Of a DNA stretch of 64,000 bases, positions 12,701 through 24,545 are shown piece by piece; the first letter of the stretch is position 1; each line of letters begins with the position of its first letter. The stretch lies in contig NW_027506877.1 in the NCBI RefSeq assembly GCF_052324685.1, forward strand, positions 2,011,749-2,075,748, in the 5' to 3' direction. Origin of the DNA: Brachyhypopomus gauderio (Eukaryota; Chordata; Actinopteri; Gymnotiformes; Hypopomidae). The position numbers and the translations under genes are program-made. The notes under the pieces were generated by a model, which had not been told where the DNA came from, did not search any database, and worked only from the letters and a program-made list of their open reading frames with translations.

Positions 12701-14200
12701 ACTCACTTATGTGCGTCGCTGAGAGAGTGTCCCACTTCACAACTCTCCAAAACTCCTTTACCCACATCTCTATCAGGCTCTTCAAAGTTTAAGGAAGACG
12801 GCTGGGTGAACGAGGCAGATTAAAAGGGAAGCAGAGGGAGAAAAGATCAGAACAGCAGACACTGACAACAGCAGTTCAGAATGATCTAGGGAGAACTTTT
12901 AATCAGTGTGACCATGGCCTTATGGTAACAGTACTGTTAAAGTATATCTACTTACTCTTAATATTGTAGGCATTACTATTATGCACATACTACTTATATA
13001 ATTTCCACACCTAAAAAGATTTACATGTAATCAGAAGGAAAACTGGAAACTAATTCCAATCAATTTCCTTTTATTTTACAGTGATCTAAGACTAGATTTT
13101 GTTCACCAAATTCTAACCATAACCAACATAAATGTGTGCACAGAACAAATCCTATTTTCGAATACTCTGCTCAACAATGCTTTAAATACACGACGGACAC
13201 ACAAAATATATCACATCAATAGAGATTCTGGTATGCAAGCCAGAATGACATGGTCTGCATTCCAGTTTATTTCTACTTTTGGAATCAACTCTATAAATTT
13301 CCACTGGAAAATACCCAGTGACAAAGCTTCTGACAGCCTGGGATAACAAGACAATAGGAGTATAGGCTCTTGTTACATAATTACATATAACCAATCAAAT
13401 CTCAGTGAATGAGTCCAACTATAGGAATATAGCACTCTTACTTATGTCCATGAGACCCACTCACTTCATGTGAAGGTGGTTCTAGGTAGAAAAAAACTAA
13501 ATCCTTTAGCTTTCCTTTAGCATAATTCATTTAGCTAGGCACTGTAGCAGCGATGCTGATATGCTTCCCAGAAAACAAAAATAACCACGTTTACTCTAAA
13601 AGATACAGTAACAAAAGACAGACAATGGGCATCAGTGATCCCAAGTCACCGTCATCTTACACAGGGCAAGACACTGAACCAGTTCAGATACGCAGCTTTG
13701 ATCGGGTCCCTACAGTAATGCAGAGTATACTGGGAAAATGTAAAAAAAAATAATTGTTGAGTGCTTATCATTGGTGTAAAATCAAAATAATGTATGATGC
13801 TTGTGATAAAAACTCAGTCCGTTCATACTAAAAATAAAATATACACTCCTGTTACTATGATAGTATGATTACCTTGCACAGACCTAAAAGAGCAAGCAAC
13901 AGTTACACTAACCAGGGATGAAAGAAGGTTCCCTGGAACCATCAATCAGTTCAATGGATTTCTGTATTTTTGTTACTTCATTCACTATTGTGGGGACTTT
14001 TATACTGATAATAAAATGTAAACGGAGCGAGGCCCGTTTTGTAGCAATATAACAACCGCTAAGCCATAAAATAAAAAAAGAAACAGCACAGGCAGAATTA
14101 TGCACAATTATCTTTGCAAGTGGTCGAACAAGTACTGAATTGACTGTAAAGAGGTTTATCGTTCATTTTTGGAAGCTCGCCAGAGTCTTGTTGCGCCACT
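9717..14200. other. Intergenic stretch between tm4sf5 and the next gene
   Basis: The first few hundred bases are probably the tm4sf5 3' untranslated region; an AATAAA lies near 10223. No further coding exon was recognised on either strand. The stretch contains a perfect hairpin at 10699-10736, a G run at about 11274-11286 and a (CA)/(CG)-rich block at about 11392-11444. Confidence 0.6.
10699..10736. repeat. Perfect 16-bp inverted repeat with a 6-base loop
   Basis: The left arm TCGGGTCCAGGACATG (10699-10714) and the right arm CATGTCCTGGACCCGA (10721-10736) are exact reverse complements around ATTCTA. It lies alone in intergenic DNA. The centre also looks like two p53-type half-sites placed side by side, with a CATG core in each but three mismatches to the consensus. 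No function is proven. Confidence 0.85.
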
Positions 14201-14248
14201 GAGAGAACGCTGGAGGCGTGCACCCGCACGAGCGCTTCTGAGGCAGGC

Positions 14249-14499
14249 TATTTAAAGCTAACGCTCCCCGTGCTCTGCAAGGGCTTTGCATGTTGTCATT
14301 TTAGAGACAGACAGTGCACACGACGTGTTCTGCTAGAATTCGTTTTCTATTAAGTTAGGTGAAGGGATAAATGTCAGGAATATAAAGGACCCTGAAACGC
14401 TCAGAAAACGCGAAAAACACGACTTTGATTCAACTGGAAGAACAAAACACATTACGGCTTCACAGTCTCACTTCTTTTGGGACTTCTTACTGTAACTGG
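14249..14499 (+). promoter_or_regulatory. Probable promoter and untranslated first exon of the unknown two-exon gene
   Basis: A TATTTAAAG box at about 14250 stands in locally GC-rich sequence. Some 240 bases further on, CTG/GTAAGT forms a strong 5' splice site at 14499/14500. No ATG-led coding frame leads through this block. The simplest reading is a 5' untranslated exon of about 14280-14499 spliced to the coding exon at 17820. This is inferred from motifs only. Confidence 0.45.
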
Positions 14500-17400
14500 T
14501 AAGTTAATATTGCAAATTGCCGATTACACTGTAACATACACGTCAGACCGTGTAAATATTTCGTGTCAGCAAATACACACGATTAAAAGTTGATTACCTG
14601 CAATACTTGGAGTGTCTCTGTAGTTTAGCCTATTAATCAAAGATAGTCTCGCTTAAAAATCCTGTTATTAAATGAATGTGACTTGTTCCAATAATTATCC
14701 GATAGACCGCGAGGTATATAAAACTTACTCTAGATAAGCTCGCTTTCTTTCCGTGGGTCTCGAACTGACCCACTTTCTAGTGTGCTCCAGCTTGTCGCCA
14801 ACAGTTTTATATAACATGCTTTCCACACAACACGTCTACTTCTTGTTATTTTTATACTACGAATGAATTCACTTGGAGGTGTCGTGAATGTCATATAAAA
14901 ATGTTTGATCTCCCGAGCTCGATAATAAAAGCTACAGGTACGGACGCAATTTTTTTCGTGTCAGCTTGTACGTCACGTACGGCACATCGGAGAAACGCCT
15001 GTGTGCTGCTGAGTGCATGGGGCGAAAGAAATGGGGCCATGGATGAATTGCGCAATTCTTGCTCCTTTAACATAATTATCGTATCAACGTTATCTTGCAA
15101 GTGTCTGCTACTGAAACCAAATGATTTGCAGGTCACACATTGTCTTATGTAGCTGAGGTAACTCGGGATTTCAGACTCGGGGTTAAATATTTCCTTAATA
15201 TTTGCTGGCTATAGAGGACACTGCAAATCACTTATCTTAGTGCCTTGAGTATCTCCCAGCTACAAGTCCGTCTTAATTGTTATTATTAGTTAAATGTTCC
15301 ACTTCAGTCAAGGAAATATTCAAGTTCAGGCCGTAAATGATGAAAATCTATATTAATGGAAGAAACTATAGGCTATGTAGGCCTATTTATCTGCTTAAAC
15401 CAAAGAACTTCGTTGTAAGTATACGATTTCTTTCTCGTCTATTTTAACTCAAAATGACAGCAGCTTCACTGCTGTTCTTGGCGTGTTGCCTAACTGAGGG
15501 GTAAAAGCTATCGCCTTCAGAAATTCTAATGGTCCACTCAGCTTGCATGCCGAAGATGTGTGTATGCACCAAAGTGGCTTTCATATTTAGAAGAACCTCA
15601 AGAATGTTTTAAACATCTGTATTATATTAGTGGCAAACCCCTTAATTAAAATCTCATTCTGATAATATTTTACAGTTCATTTGGCAGCCAATGTTTCAGG
15701 GCGTTCTTAGACAAAAAACAGAAGGCAGAATGCGAGTCGTCGAAAATATGCAAAAGTAAATACTTTATACATGTGTATATTCTGAGAAAAGGCCAGGAAT
15801 ACACGGGGGAGAGAAGGCGCGGCAGTGTGTTGTGAGTAAACTTTGGTGAACTGCTTGGAAAATGTCAAGTTGAATTCCTTCGGTTTTTTTTTGTTTATTT
15901 AACCTAAGAAAGGCACAGAACACACAGAGCCAAATATGTAGATTAACATGTAGTGTAGTACCATGTACAGGCTGTCTTGTACAGTCACATAGGTTTTCTG
16001 TTTGTGAAAGATATTTTACCTGTAGCTAGTTTTAAAGTAAATTATAAACAGAACCACAAAGAACCAAGTTCTCATGACATTCGAGGTACAAGATTACAAC
16101 TGGACGGGGAGCAAACTGGGTTATTTCCAGCCTTTAAGACCCTGGCTGTGATTTATATTGCTTGCACTCTCTCATCTGTTCTGGACTATATCCCTCCTGA
16201 GGACCGCCAGAGAATGCTGCTTCAGAACAGCAGCTCACAATCCTTTACCTCTGACCAGACAGACTACACAGCACGAGTCTGGGCTGAATTACAGCTGGGA
16301 CACAAGAACCACTGTAGCAGAGGAGACTCTGCATTGGCTGTGTCTGTACTAGTAAAAATAATAGAATTAATAGCACTGCTAAACTTTCCCGTGCTAGTTC
16401 TACAAATGATATGTGTGGGGCATGTGTAAGATTTCCAATTTCTGTTTGAGAGAAATAAATCATAAACATGGTTACAGTGTTCTATTGTTTTAGGTCTTCA
16501 GTATTCTGAAAGTTCACAGAGAAAATCCTTTGGACATTTTGTTCTCGCAGCAAGCCTGGAGCCGAAGCTAGAGCCGTTGCACTAAAAGCTCTCAGACGCA
16601 TGCTGCCTTATTTCGTTGTGCATTAAGATGGCTTAGTCTCAGTGTAACAGTAAGGCAAGTCCTTCTGTTTTATAGGATTGCCACGCTTATTCATAGCAAC
16701 CCTGTTGTTGTTCATTAGTGTAAGAAACTTGACAGACTTATGAGAGGTTACCTCATAACTTTAAGATATGGGGTGACTTAGGGAATCACTCTTAGGGACA
16801 GAGATGTGGTGAAATGGAGAAGAATTATAATGGGGACAGAAGTGAAGTAAAATGAATGAATTGGATTGAGCAGTTTACAAGACAAAAAATGAATGAATGA
16901 ATGCATGAATGCGTGAATTGATTAATTGTCTTGCGTGGCATTGGGAGGGTGGTTGAGTGTGCGGGGCAACGTTGAACTGCTGGTAATTAAAACCAGATAG
17001 TCTTGTGTGTAGTTCGCGGTAGCCTACTAAGAGCAGAGGGGTCAATTCCAGGTTCAGAAAGCAAAAGTCCTCACCAGGATTTTCCTCAAGCTTGCTAGAT
17101 TTTCTAATTAGTGCAATCCAGGTAAAATTAGTGGAATCAACTCAATCCAGGAAGCCTGAGCAAAATCCTACTTTCTGAACCTGGAATTGACACCTCTGAC
17201 TAAGAGACCAGGTGTCAAGAGAATTGCTGGAGACCGAGAGAGAGTGAGAGGGAGTGCATTTACAGTTAAGGAGCCAGCAGGAGAGAAGACATGCTGCAAC
17301 AAGCAATGAGAAGTAAAGCCAGCTGAGTGGACAGCTGGGGATTTGTTTTTTAAGTTAAGATGATAAAATGGAACTGTGTGTCATTCCTGCCACCCGAGGC

Positions 17401-17819
17401 CTTGTTGCAGTCCCAGACCCTGTGAAAGTGCCTCACCATGATCATGAACATGTACTGACATGGATTTCTTGTCACACTGATTTTGTCAGCACTTTTCTCG
17501 TTATGCTACTTAACCAGTGAACTGGCACAACTGGTTTATGTTTGAAAATATTGCATGTTTGTGAATGCTGGCTATCCCAAGCAATTTGTACGAGGGACTC
17601 CCATAACACTGACATGGTGCTGCATTTGCGTTATGATGTGACGCTTGACACCGTTGCGGGCATCAGTAAGTCATGGGTTTATCAGATTTAATGTGGAGCC
17701 CATTAGGGTCACATGTAGAAATAGGCTCCACTCACACTTGTAGTGAGGTAGGTATAATAAACCTCCTTGATTCTTCTAAACAATTTTTCTTGCGTTGTTT
17801 TCTTCTTCTCGGCATCTAG
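14500..17819 (+). other. Presumed first intron of the unknown gene
   Basis: Apart from a 165-bp hAT MITE near 17.1 kb, no exon or other element is convincing here. A 150-codon open frame at 15977-16429 has no family similarity that I recognise and is treated as chance. Confidence 0.4.
17034..17198. mobile_element. hAT-type MITE, 165 bp, with intact ends and an 8-bp target duplication
   Basis: The left end CAGAGGGGTCAATTCCAGGT and the right end, read inward as CAGAGGTGTCAATTCCAGGT, continue to match through TTCAGAAAG, so the 29-base inverted repeats differ at one place. The element is bounded on both sides by the perfect 8-base direct repeat ACTAAGAG (17026-17033 and 17199-17206). A CAGAGG-type end with an 8-bp duplication is the signature of hAT transposition. 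At 165 bp it codes for nothing and must have been moved by a transposase made elsewhere. The perfect duplication suggests it is fairly young. Confidence 0.88.
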
Positions 17820-17823
17820 AGAC

Positions 17824-18561
17824 ATGGGTGTAAAGGTACTGCTGTGCTTCCCCTTCTACAAACGATGCAAAGGACGATGGAAGAACAGACATTGCGCTCG
17901 TGAGATCGGTAGGAGGTCCACGTCATGGCACGTTAAGTCGCATATTGGTTGTATCACATGCTAAATGTCCCAGCATGTGCAGTAGAGATCCGTTTAAACA
18001 CAGGGGGTTTATAAAATATTTGGAGTCCAACTAGCTTCAACTGAACTAGTTACACAGCTCATGTATTCACTAGCCTCAGACACACACAAGCCGAGCACGT
18101 AGTGGGCATGTTCTTCACACTTCAGCTACAGCAGTGGTGGTGTTGGGATAAAACTGGGACCAGATGAGCTAGTTAGTGAAGTACTTATTACCTCATATTA
18201 CCCTAAACATAAACATGTACCTTAAATCATATATTAACTTCAATTAAACTCCACATTTTTTAACAAGAGGTTAATGATTAACCGTGCCCATCTGTTATCG
18301 GCTAGATGTGAGGTTTTTGTGTTATTGCTCTGGCGTAGTTCTGATGTTTAAATGCAGCTGTGTCTTTAAGGAACCCCGGTGTCGAGTGAGGAGCGCGAGG
18401 ATCATCAGAAGACCCGTCTGTCCTCCTCCACGTCCGTGAGCAGTGAGACCGGGAGCAGCGGCAACCTGGAGGGGCAGCGTGCATTTTTTTCCCAGAAGGC
18501 CCGGGTCTCCCTCAGACACCAGATCGACAGCAACGTCAATGAAGTGGATGCCACATATTAA
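17824..18561 (+). CDS. Unrecognised 91-residue basic/serine-rich protein, two coding exons
   Basis: Exons 17824-17908 and 18371-18561 join in phase 1 across clean splice sites (TCTAG at 17820, GATCG/GTAGGA, TTTAAG/GAACC). The protein starts MGVKVLLCFPFYKRCKGRWK, an N-terminus with Cys-8, Cys-15 and clustered basic residues that could sit on a membrane through acylation. Gly-2 lacks a good myristoylation context. The middle is acidic and serine-rich (SSSTSVSSETGSSGN), and the end reads RVSLRHQIDSNVNEVDATY. I do not recognise the family. The start is chosen because the ATG lies four bases inside the exon and no upstream coding is visible. AATAAA signals follow at 19427-19436, so the gene converges on mettl3 with only about 250 bases between their poly(A) signals. 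It could be a shorter isoform of a larger gene. Confidence 0.6.
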
Positions 18562-19426
18562 ACACCATGTAACTCTCACTGGTTGCCAAGCTCCTGAAAA
18601 TGAACTGTGAGCCCCTCCCCCATCGATTGAAAGGTGGTGTTGGCACTGAGGCAAGATGGAGGCGGCAGTGTCATTAGGTCTTCCTTTGACCACCAAATCA
18701 CCACTGAATGATGTTTACATTGAAGGAGATGTTTACAATAGAAAAAACAGTGCTGTCTTTGTTCACCAGTTTGTCCTACTCACCATCTTTGGTGTGGTAT
18801 GTCCCGTCCTGTCAAGGTTTTTTGGGGCTGGTTTCATGAACATGGATCAGGTTTAGTCTTAAATGAAACTGCAGTGAACAACCATTGGAAATCATTTTTT
18901 TGTGTAGATTTTTAAAAGAAACTGGCCCTGAAGGTCACGAGTGTCCACTTATTTCTGGTTGTTTTGTGCAAATTAGTTCATCCTTAACACTAATAATATC
19001 ATTTCAACTGTAAAAATGTTTTTTCTTGTTGGACAGAATCTAACTAATTGCAAATAAGCAAGAGGTCATTCTAATCTATTTTTTCACCTTTACAGAACAG
19101 TTTTTAAGCTTTTTTTTAATCTCTGTCCAAGTGCCATTTTCCAGCCAGTGCTGACTGGTTAATATGCAACCTAAGAGCAAATGTGCTGCAAAGTGTGTGT
19201 AGATGTTAAACAGAAGACAACGTTCCATATTTACCACAGCGTTTTTCTCGTTTGCATTCTAAATGGATTACTGATCTTACAGAGGTACATCATCTTACAA
19301 CAGGGCTGACTGAATACTTTCCTAACCCAAGTCTACCTGTTTGTCTTTTGTATAAATATCTACAATGACTGTACAATTTCATTAATGCAAATATAAAATT
19401 TCTATATGTTAATATATATATTTTTA

Positions 19427-19436
19427 AATAAATAAA
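19427..19436 (+). terminator. Overlapping AATAAA polyadenylation signals of the unknown gene
   Basis: AATAAATAAA lies about 870 bases after the stop codon at 18561, in AT-rich sequence. This is a plausible 3' end, inferred from the motif alone. Confidence 0.45.
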
Positions 19437-19689
19437 ATTATAACCAAGAAATTTTAAATTTCATTAACAAAATCAAAACAGTAGTACACATTTTCTTTTG
19501 GTTTGGCGGAACAATTTTAAACATTTTTAACATTCAAAGATTATTGTTGAAGTATAATTTTCTAAGTGATGCCTCTCACTGTCAGATAAGGTCATTTTAG
19601 ATGTACACACTACTGCAAATTTGGATATGTTGGCGAAAAGATTTCTAAAAGCAGTGAAAACCAACCCACAAAAATATTTTCCCTACCAT

Positions 19690-19695
19690 TTTATT
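19690..19695 (-). terminator. mettl3 polyadenylation signal
   Basis: TTTATT on the + strand is AATAAA on the mettl3 strand, about 80 bases after the stop codon. This would give a very short 3' untranslated region, as is usual for METTL3. Confidence 0.6.
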
Positions 19696-19773
19696 GAAAA
19701 AAAAAATACAAAACAAATTCACAGATCAGAGTCAACCAGCCTATAAATAACATGTCTTAAGTCAGAGCTACCT

Positions 19774-22696
19774 TCACATGTTTTTGGGTTTGGAAATGAC
19801 TCCGTCTGGATAGCGCTTCTTGAAGCGCGCTACCACATCAGGGTCCAGCAAATGAATTCCGTCCAGCTGATTTCCCAGTGTTACCCTGGAAACCAAAGAA
19901 AGGACAAAAGTGAGCAGCAATGAAGTAAGACGAAAAACAAAACACTGCAAGATCTCCATTTACGCCATTTACCAGTTTGGCTGGACATTATGGGGTCTCC
20001 CAAACAGTTCAATCTTTCTGGTGCCAGGAGATAACCGCTCAATCATGCCATATATCTCATCTGGTTTGTGACTGGTAGAACGTACCTATTATACAAATAA
20101 TTCACATTGCTTTATTAAAAAAAATTTTCCAGCTACACAGAGATGGCTAAAACCAACATATTCAAAAATAAAGAACAAACAGACTAATATATGTAAAAGG
20201 ATTACCACTGTGTTAGTACCTCTGCAACAATTACATCACAGTCTAAACCTCTGTTGAATCCTTGGGGATTTCCTTTCACCCCAACCTGAAAAAGAGAGAG
20301 AGAGGGTATTAAGATTAATACATTTGTTGGAGAGGCACGCACACACAAACACACACGCACCAGGCAGTGTTCTTTGCCATGGTTCAGCCAGTGTCCAGTC
20401 CTCCCAGTACGAATGATCCTCTGAAGCTGGTTGGTCTTCACCCAGATGATTTCATCCACACGCTCATAACTGAGCCCAGAGAGACATGCAGAGAGAGTAA
20501 AAATCAAAATGAAAGAAACAAAGCTATAAAGTTCTACGGAATTTCAACAGAGAGAAAACATTTCTTCCCATATAGACACACACTTACCCCCAGAGACTAA
20601 GACACTCTCTCCCAAGCTCCATAGCTCTGTAAATGACAATATGAAAATGTCAACAGGAATAGCAAATTCCAGCAAAATTTTGGAAGGTCTCAAGCGTGTG
20701 TTTTTGACTAAGGCTCTTCCTGAATAATCAGATATATCAATGACCTGTTTATTGATAGATTTTTATAATGCAAACAAATATTTATATTGCCTCAATTTTG
20801 GGGGAAAATACTGGCCTTCAAAGCAAAAAATCTTCCAGGACCACATTTCTACAAGTACAGAAACTAGACCAATGTGAATATTTAAACAATACAAATGTTT
20901 TTAAACAAAGTATGTAACCTGCTACATGAGAAATGCTGAAGTGGAACCTTAGATATGATTCATATCATTGAGTCATCCAAGGTAGATGTAAATTAAAATA
21001 TATACTTTAGCTAACTACTTTTATATCCAGATACCCAACACAAATAGCTTAGCTGCACTTTTGAAAACATCACTAGGTTTAGATTTCAACATCTAAAAAT
21101 GTGTGCATGACTTATGACTCTGAGGTGGAGCTGCCTATCAGTCAAACAGTGGACCTTATCAATACCTTCCAGTGACCCACAGGAACAGGAAACCATCATC
21201 CTGCAGAATAGGAATGTTGAGCTTCCTCATCTCGTCATCTGTTAGTGTTCCATATGGAAGTTCCATGTGAATATCCCAAGGAGGGTCGGCCATCACTACG
21301 GCAAACTTCCCCAAGATGGACACGTCCAGGTAACGAATATCACAGCAGATCCACTGAAGCAGATGCAAAAGACGGCAAAACCCATGAGGGGAAGTCATGA
21401 AGAGAACTCGCGGTATAGATTCAGCAAGGATGCATTACATTTGTTCAAGTAAAATTAATGGATACTGTTAAAATTACAGTGCAGTTGTCAGGTTGACATA
21501 ATTGCAGCATCATTGTCTAGTGAGCAATTTTCACTACATAATATTATATTCACTAGCTTGAGTGAGTACTGACATGAGGTCACCACAAAGAACGAGTTTA
21601 CATGCTGAACAGACACATTCCAACAGAGAACTTTAAATATTTGTTTTTTTCTCCTCCCATAAAGCCACTGAGGCTCTCTTACCTGAGCTGGAAACAATTT
21701 CCCCACATTGCTGTCTGCATCTGTGGCATGCAGGCCCAGCTCCGTAGCACCTGCCTGCGGTCCCAAGGCCCCGCCCTCAGCCTCCGGGGGACTATCAATC
21801 TCATAGTGCACGTATTTACAGGTGTCCATGTGAAAGCAGGTGTTCAAGAAAGAACAGTCTCCAAGACTCTCGTCTGTGTGCTTGTTTATGATTCGCCTGT
21901 GAAAATAACATGACTATTTAAGCCAATGGGGGTGGTTGACATGGGGGGGGGGGGGGGGGGGTGTCAATATGTCTAATGGAATCTCCCCCCCCCCCCCCAA
22001 ACAAAAAGATGAAGAGCATGCATATATAAGTGGTGGGCCGTTACCGGCATTCGATAATGTGATACTCTTATCAGGCGATATAAAAAACATCACCATTAAT
22101 CTATTCTTAAAGTTGGGTTGGGAGCTGGGTCAAAATAGGCAAGCAAACTATGATGACTTTCACCTTGATAGTTTAGCTCGGGTGTATTCCTAACCAAATT
22201 GCACAGTAGGGGGCGAGAACGAGTTTTCAAACCTGTGAATTACAAAGACTACCATACCACAACAAATCGCACATGTGTTTACATGGATGCAGCCACGAAG
22301 CCGCCAGGTTTGCTTCATGGAAAATTAATTTTTAAGCTTACTTATGGAGACATTGACGAGAATAAAGTTGTTTGCACCTCATGCAACGTGGAATTAGTTT
22401 ATTGTAGGAGTTCTACCAGTCTGAAGTACCATTTAAACGCAAAGCACCCGTTTGCTAATGCTGCTGATGCTGGGTCAAGCACTCATGCAGCCCAGTGGAA
22501 GAGTCGCCGCTGCCGAAAACAGGTTATAGGTGCATTGGTCTAATGCACCCTCTGTATTAAGAAACCCTATCTCATCTCAAAGACTGAATTTTAGTCATTA
22601 CTTGGGTAGCACGCATATTCTGAATGAGCCATTTTAATCTAGATTAATTTCAAGATTTCAGTGAGATTAGTCTAGATTTTTTTTATATATATATAG

Positions 22697-22733
<37 letters not shown>

Positions 22734-24399
22734 CGTAGAGGACGGACTCACCTAAAATGCAGCTTGCTGCAGGGTTGCGGAGTGTCCCCATACCGCATAC
22801 ATTCCTCCTTAGTCCCATGGTCACAGAACTCCTGCACCTGTGCTCGGCCCCGCGAGCGAAACTTTTCCACAATTGACTGCTCCCGGGCCGAGCTGGTGTT
22901 TAGTAACTCTAGGATCTCCCTACTCACCTGTAACACACACACAAACACCACAATCAATTTGCCTGCAATAAGGTCTACGTGCATCCAGTAGCCTGAATAG
23001 TATTTTGTACCTTTTTGCTTTGCTGCTCCTTGGTTGACTGCTGGCTCAGAAGGCTCTCTATCTCCATGTCCAAGTGGGATGTCTTTCCTTTATTGCTCCG
23101 CCCCTTTTTCTCTGCCCCACCTCCCCCACCCGCTGACTTCCAATCTGAAGTTCCTGTCAGCTGTGAAGTAGAGGCAGAAGCCAAAGAAATGGATGATGTT
23201 TTGGGTGGTGAAGGTGGAGACTGGAGCAAAGGGGAGGCGCCTGGAGCCCTTTTTTGGTGAATGACATCATTTCCTTTCCTTTTGACACCAGTTCTCTGAG
23301 GCTGGGTGGCAGAACCACCAATCATGGCCCATACTTTGGTATGATCGACGGCAATGACTAAGGTGGACGAGGATGAGGAGGAACATGAGGCTGTGATGGT
23401 CGGCTGCCGGACTTCGATCAATTCTTGAGCAGAAAATTTAAGTAGAAGACTCTGGATGGAAGCATGAGATACCGGTGATTCTGACTGGGAAAGGGAAATG
23501 TGAACACAAGAAGAACAAAGAGAGAGACAAATTTGATCAGAGTAGTTCCAATATATTGTATTATGTTTTAAACTTCATATCACATATCAGTGGCTTGTGT
23601 CCTCCCTATCCCATACATACAGTGTTGAGCTGGTTAGTGATGGTGAGAGAGTCAGTGGGAAGTGTCAGACTCAGTTCGGCCAGATATCCCAGAAGTCTCC
23701 TCTCCAATTCAGGGTCAGGGGGCCGTTCCACTTCTACCTGAACGGGAGTTTGGAGGGTTGGTCCTGGGCTGTCACTACGTGTGGACGGTCCATCAACACC
23801 TCCAACCTCTGAAATAAGAGAAGAGGGGGATAGGGTGAGGGGAGGGGAGCAGCATAAGAAAGAGAGGGGATAGAGAGGATGAGAGGGAAAAGACAGGGAA
23901 TGAGAGATCTGGCTCATTATCTTTAGCTTCATGATGCTTGCAAATAGACCTAAAAACGCAGTCAAATGTATTTGTGTTATCTGTTTACTCTAACTTGTTT
24001 CTGCATCTTCAATAACAATAACAACTGCATAGGATACTTTTATTTGTCCGTTTTTAATCTGTTACTTTACAGTTTTTTTTACATTTTAATAATTTATCTA
24101 TGCATGCTATTATAGCTACCAACATGTAATTACATATGATTTGTTATACAACCATTACATATAAGTTGGTAACCTATCATCGCTCATAATTTAAACTAAT
24201 TTAAACAGTTTGCTCGATTCTTTGGAGCTTTCTATATAGCTAGCTAAATGGCTAACTTTAGCTAGATAATCTAGCTGGGCTGCTAACACGGGAACATACC
24301 AATACCGAGCTGTGTCGTATTCCTTCTCCTTTGGAGTCTCTCTCGCAAAGAGTTCACCTGTTTTTTATGCGCCTGAATGTCACTCCATGTATCCGACAT
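19774..24399 (-). CDS. mettl3: mettl3: N6-adenosine-methyltransferase catalytic subunit
   Basis: Eleven exons on the - strand join in phase: 24399-24300, 23808-23621, 23484-23011, 22927-22752, 21896-21683, 21353-21166, 20626-20588, 20469-20361, 20285-20220, 20085-19973 and 19885-19774. They give 592 residues (human about 580). METTL3 pairs with METTL14 in the nucleus and transfers methyl from S-adenosylmethionine to N6 of adenosine in mRNA. The start [14 protein letters not shown] matches the family. [18 protein letters not shown] precedes two CCCH zinc fingers (about 270-350, including [11 protein letters not shown]). The catalytic DPPW is at 407-410. [20 protein letters not shown] contacts the partner and RNA-side loops, and the end is [14 protein letters not shown]. 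All key motifs are intact. Exon 3, the serine- and proline-rich linker, is the least conserved part. Exon 7 has only 39 nt. Confidence 0.98.
21943..21998. repeat. G-run and C-run inverted pair in mettl3 intron 4
   Basis: Nineteen G (21943-21961) and fourteen C (21985-21998) are separated by a 23-base spacer. They can pair as a hairpin, or the G run could stack as a quadruplex. The pair lies about 50 bases upstream of exon 5 on the mettl3 strand, close to that exon's acceptor. Run lengths in such tracts are prone to sequencing error. Confidence 0.75.
22203..22560 (+). mobile_element. hAT transposon fragment with an intact BED-type zinc finger, in mettl3 intron 4
   Basis: On the strand opposite to mettl3, a frame from about 22283 to 22543 reads [17 protein letters not shown] and later [20 protein letters not shown] then YHLNAKH. 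This is the BED zinc finger (CxxC then HxxxxH) typical of the N-terminal exon of hAT/ZBED transposases, with the usual alanine- and serine-rich stretch after it. No dimerisation or catalytic domain follows, so only the N-terminal part is present. CAGTAGGGGGC at 22203 may be its left end. The frame is still open across the finger, so the copy may be young or may be an exon donor, but I see no evidence that it is expressed. Confidence 0.6.
22685..22735. repeat. (TA)n/(CATA)n/(CA)n compound microsatellite in mettl3 intron 4
   Basis: A short mixed dinucleotide and tetranucleotide tract ends about 15 bases after the 5' splice site of mettl3 exon 4. Confidence 0.8.
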
Positions 24400-24545
24400 T
24401 TTAAATACCACAATACTAAGAACATACACCCAGCTAAACGACTAATACACACATTAGGATAGGCGCCAGCTATTCCTGTTGCACACACAGTACCCAACTT
24501 CCTCCCTGGAGCGGAAACCTTTCGTAAAAGTCTGGAGGAAAAAAT
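24400..24545 (-). promoter_or_regulatory. mettl3 5' untranslated region and core promoter
   Basis: The sequence just upstream of the start codon lacks a TATA box. It carries two ETS-type sites in opposite orientation, ACTTCC at about 24497 and GCGGAA at about 24511, as is common for housekeeping promoters. The assignment rests on position and motifs only. Confidence 0.4.

Noticed and set aside
15977-16429. 150-codon open frame on the + strand
   Set aside because: It lies in the presumed intron of the unknown gene, shows no family similarity or good splice context, and has the composition of non-coding DNA.
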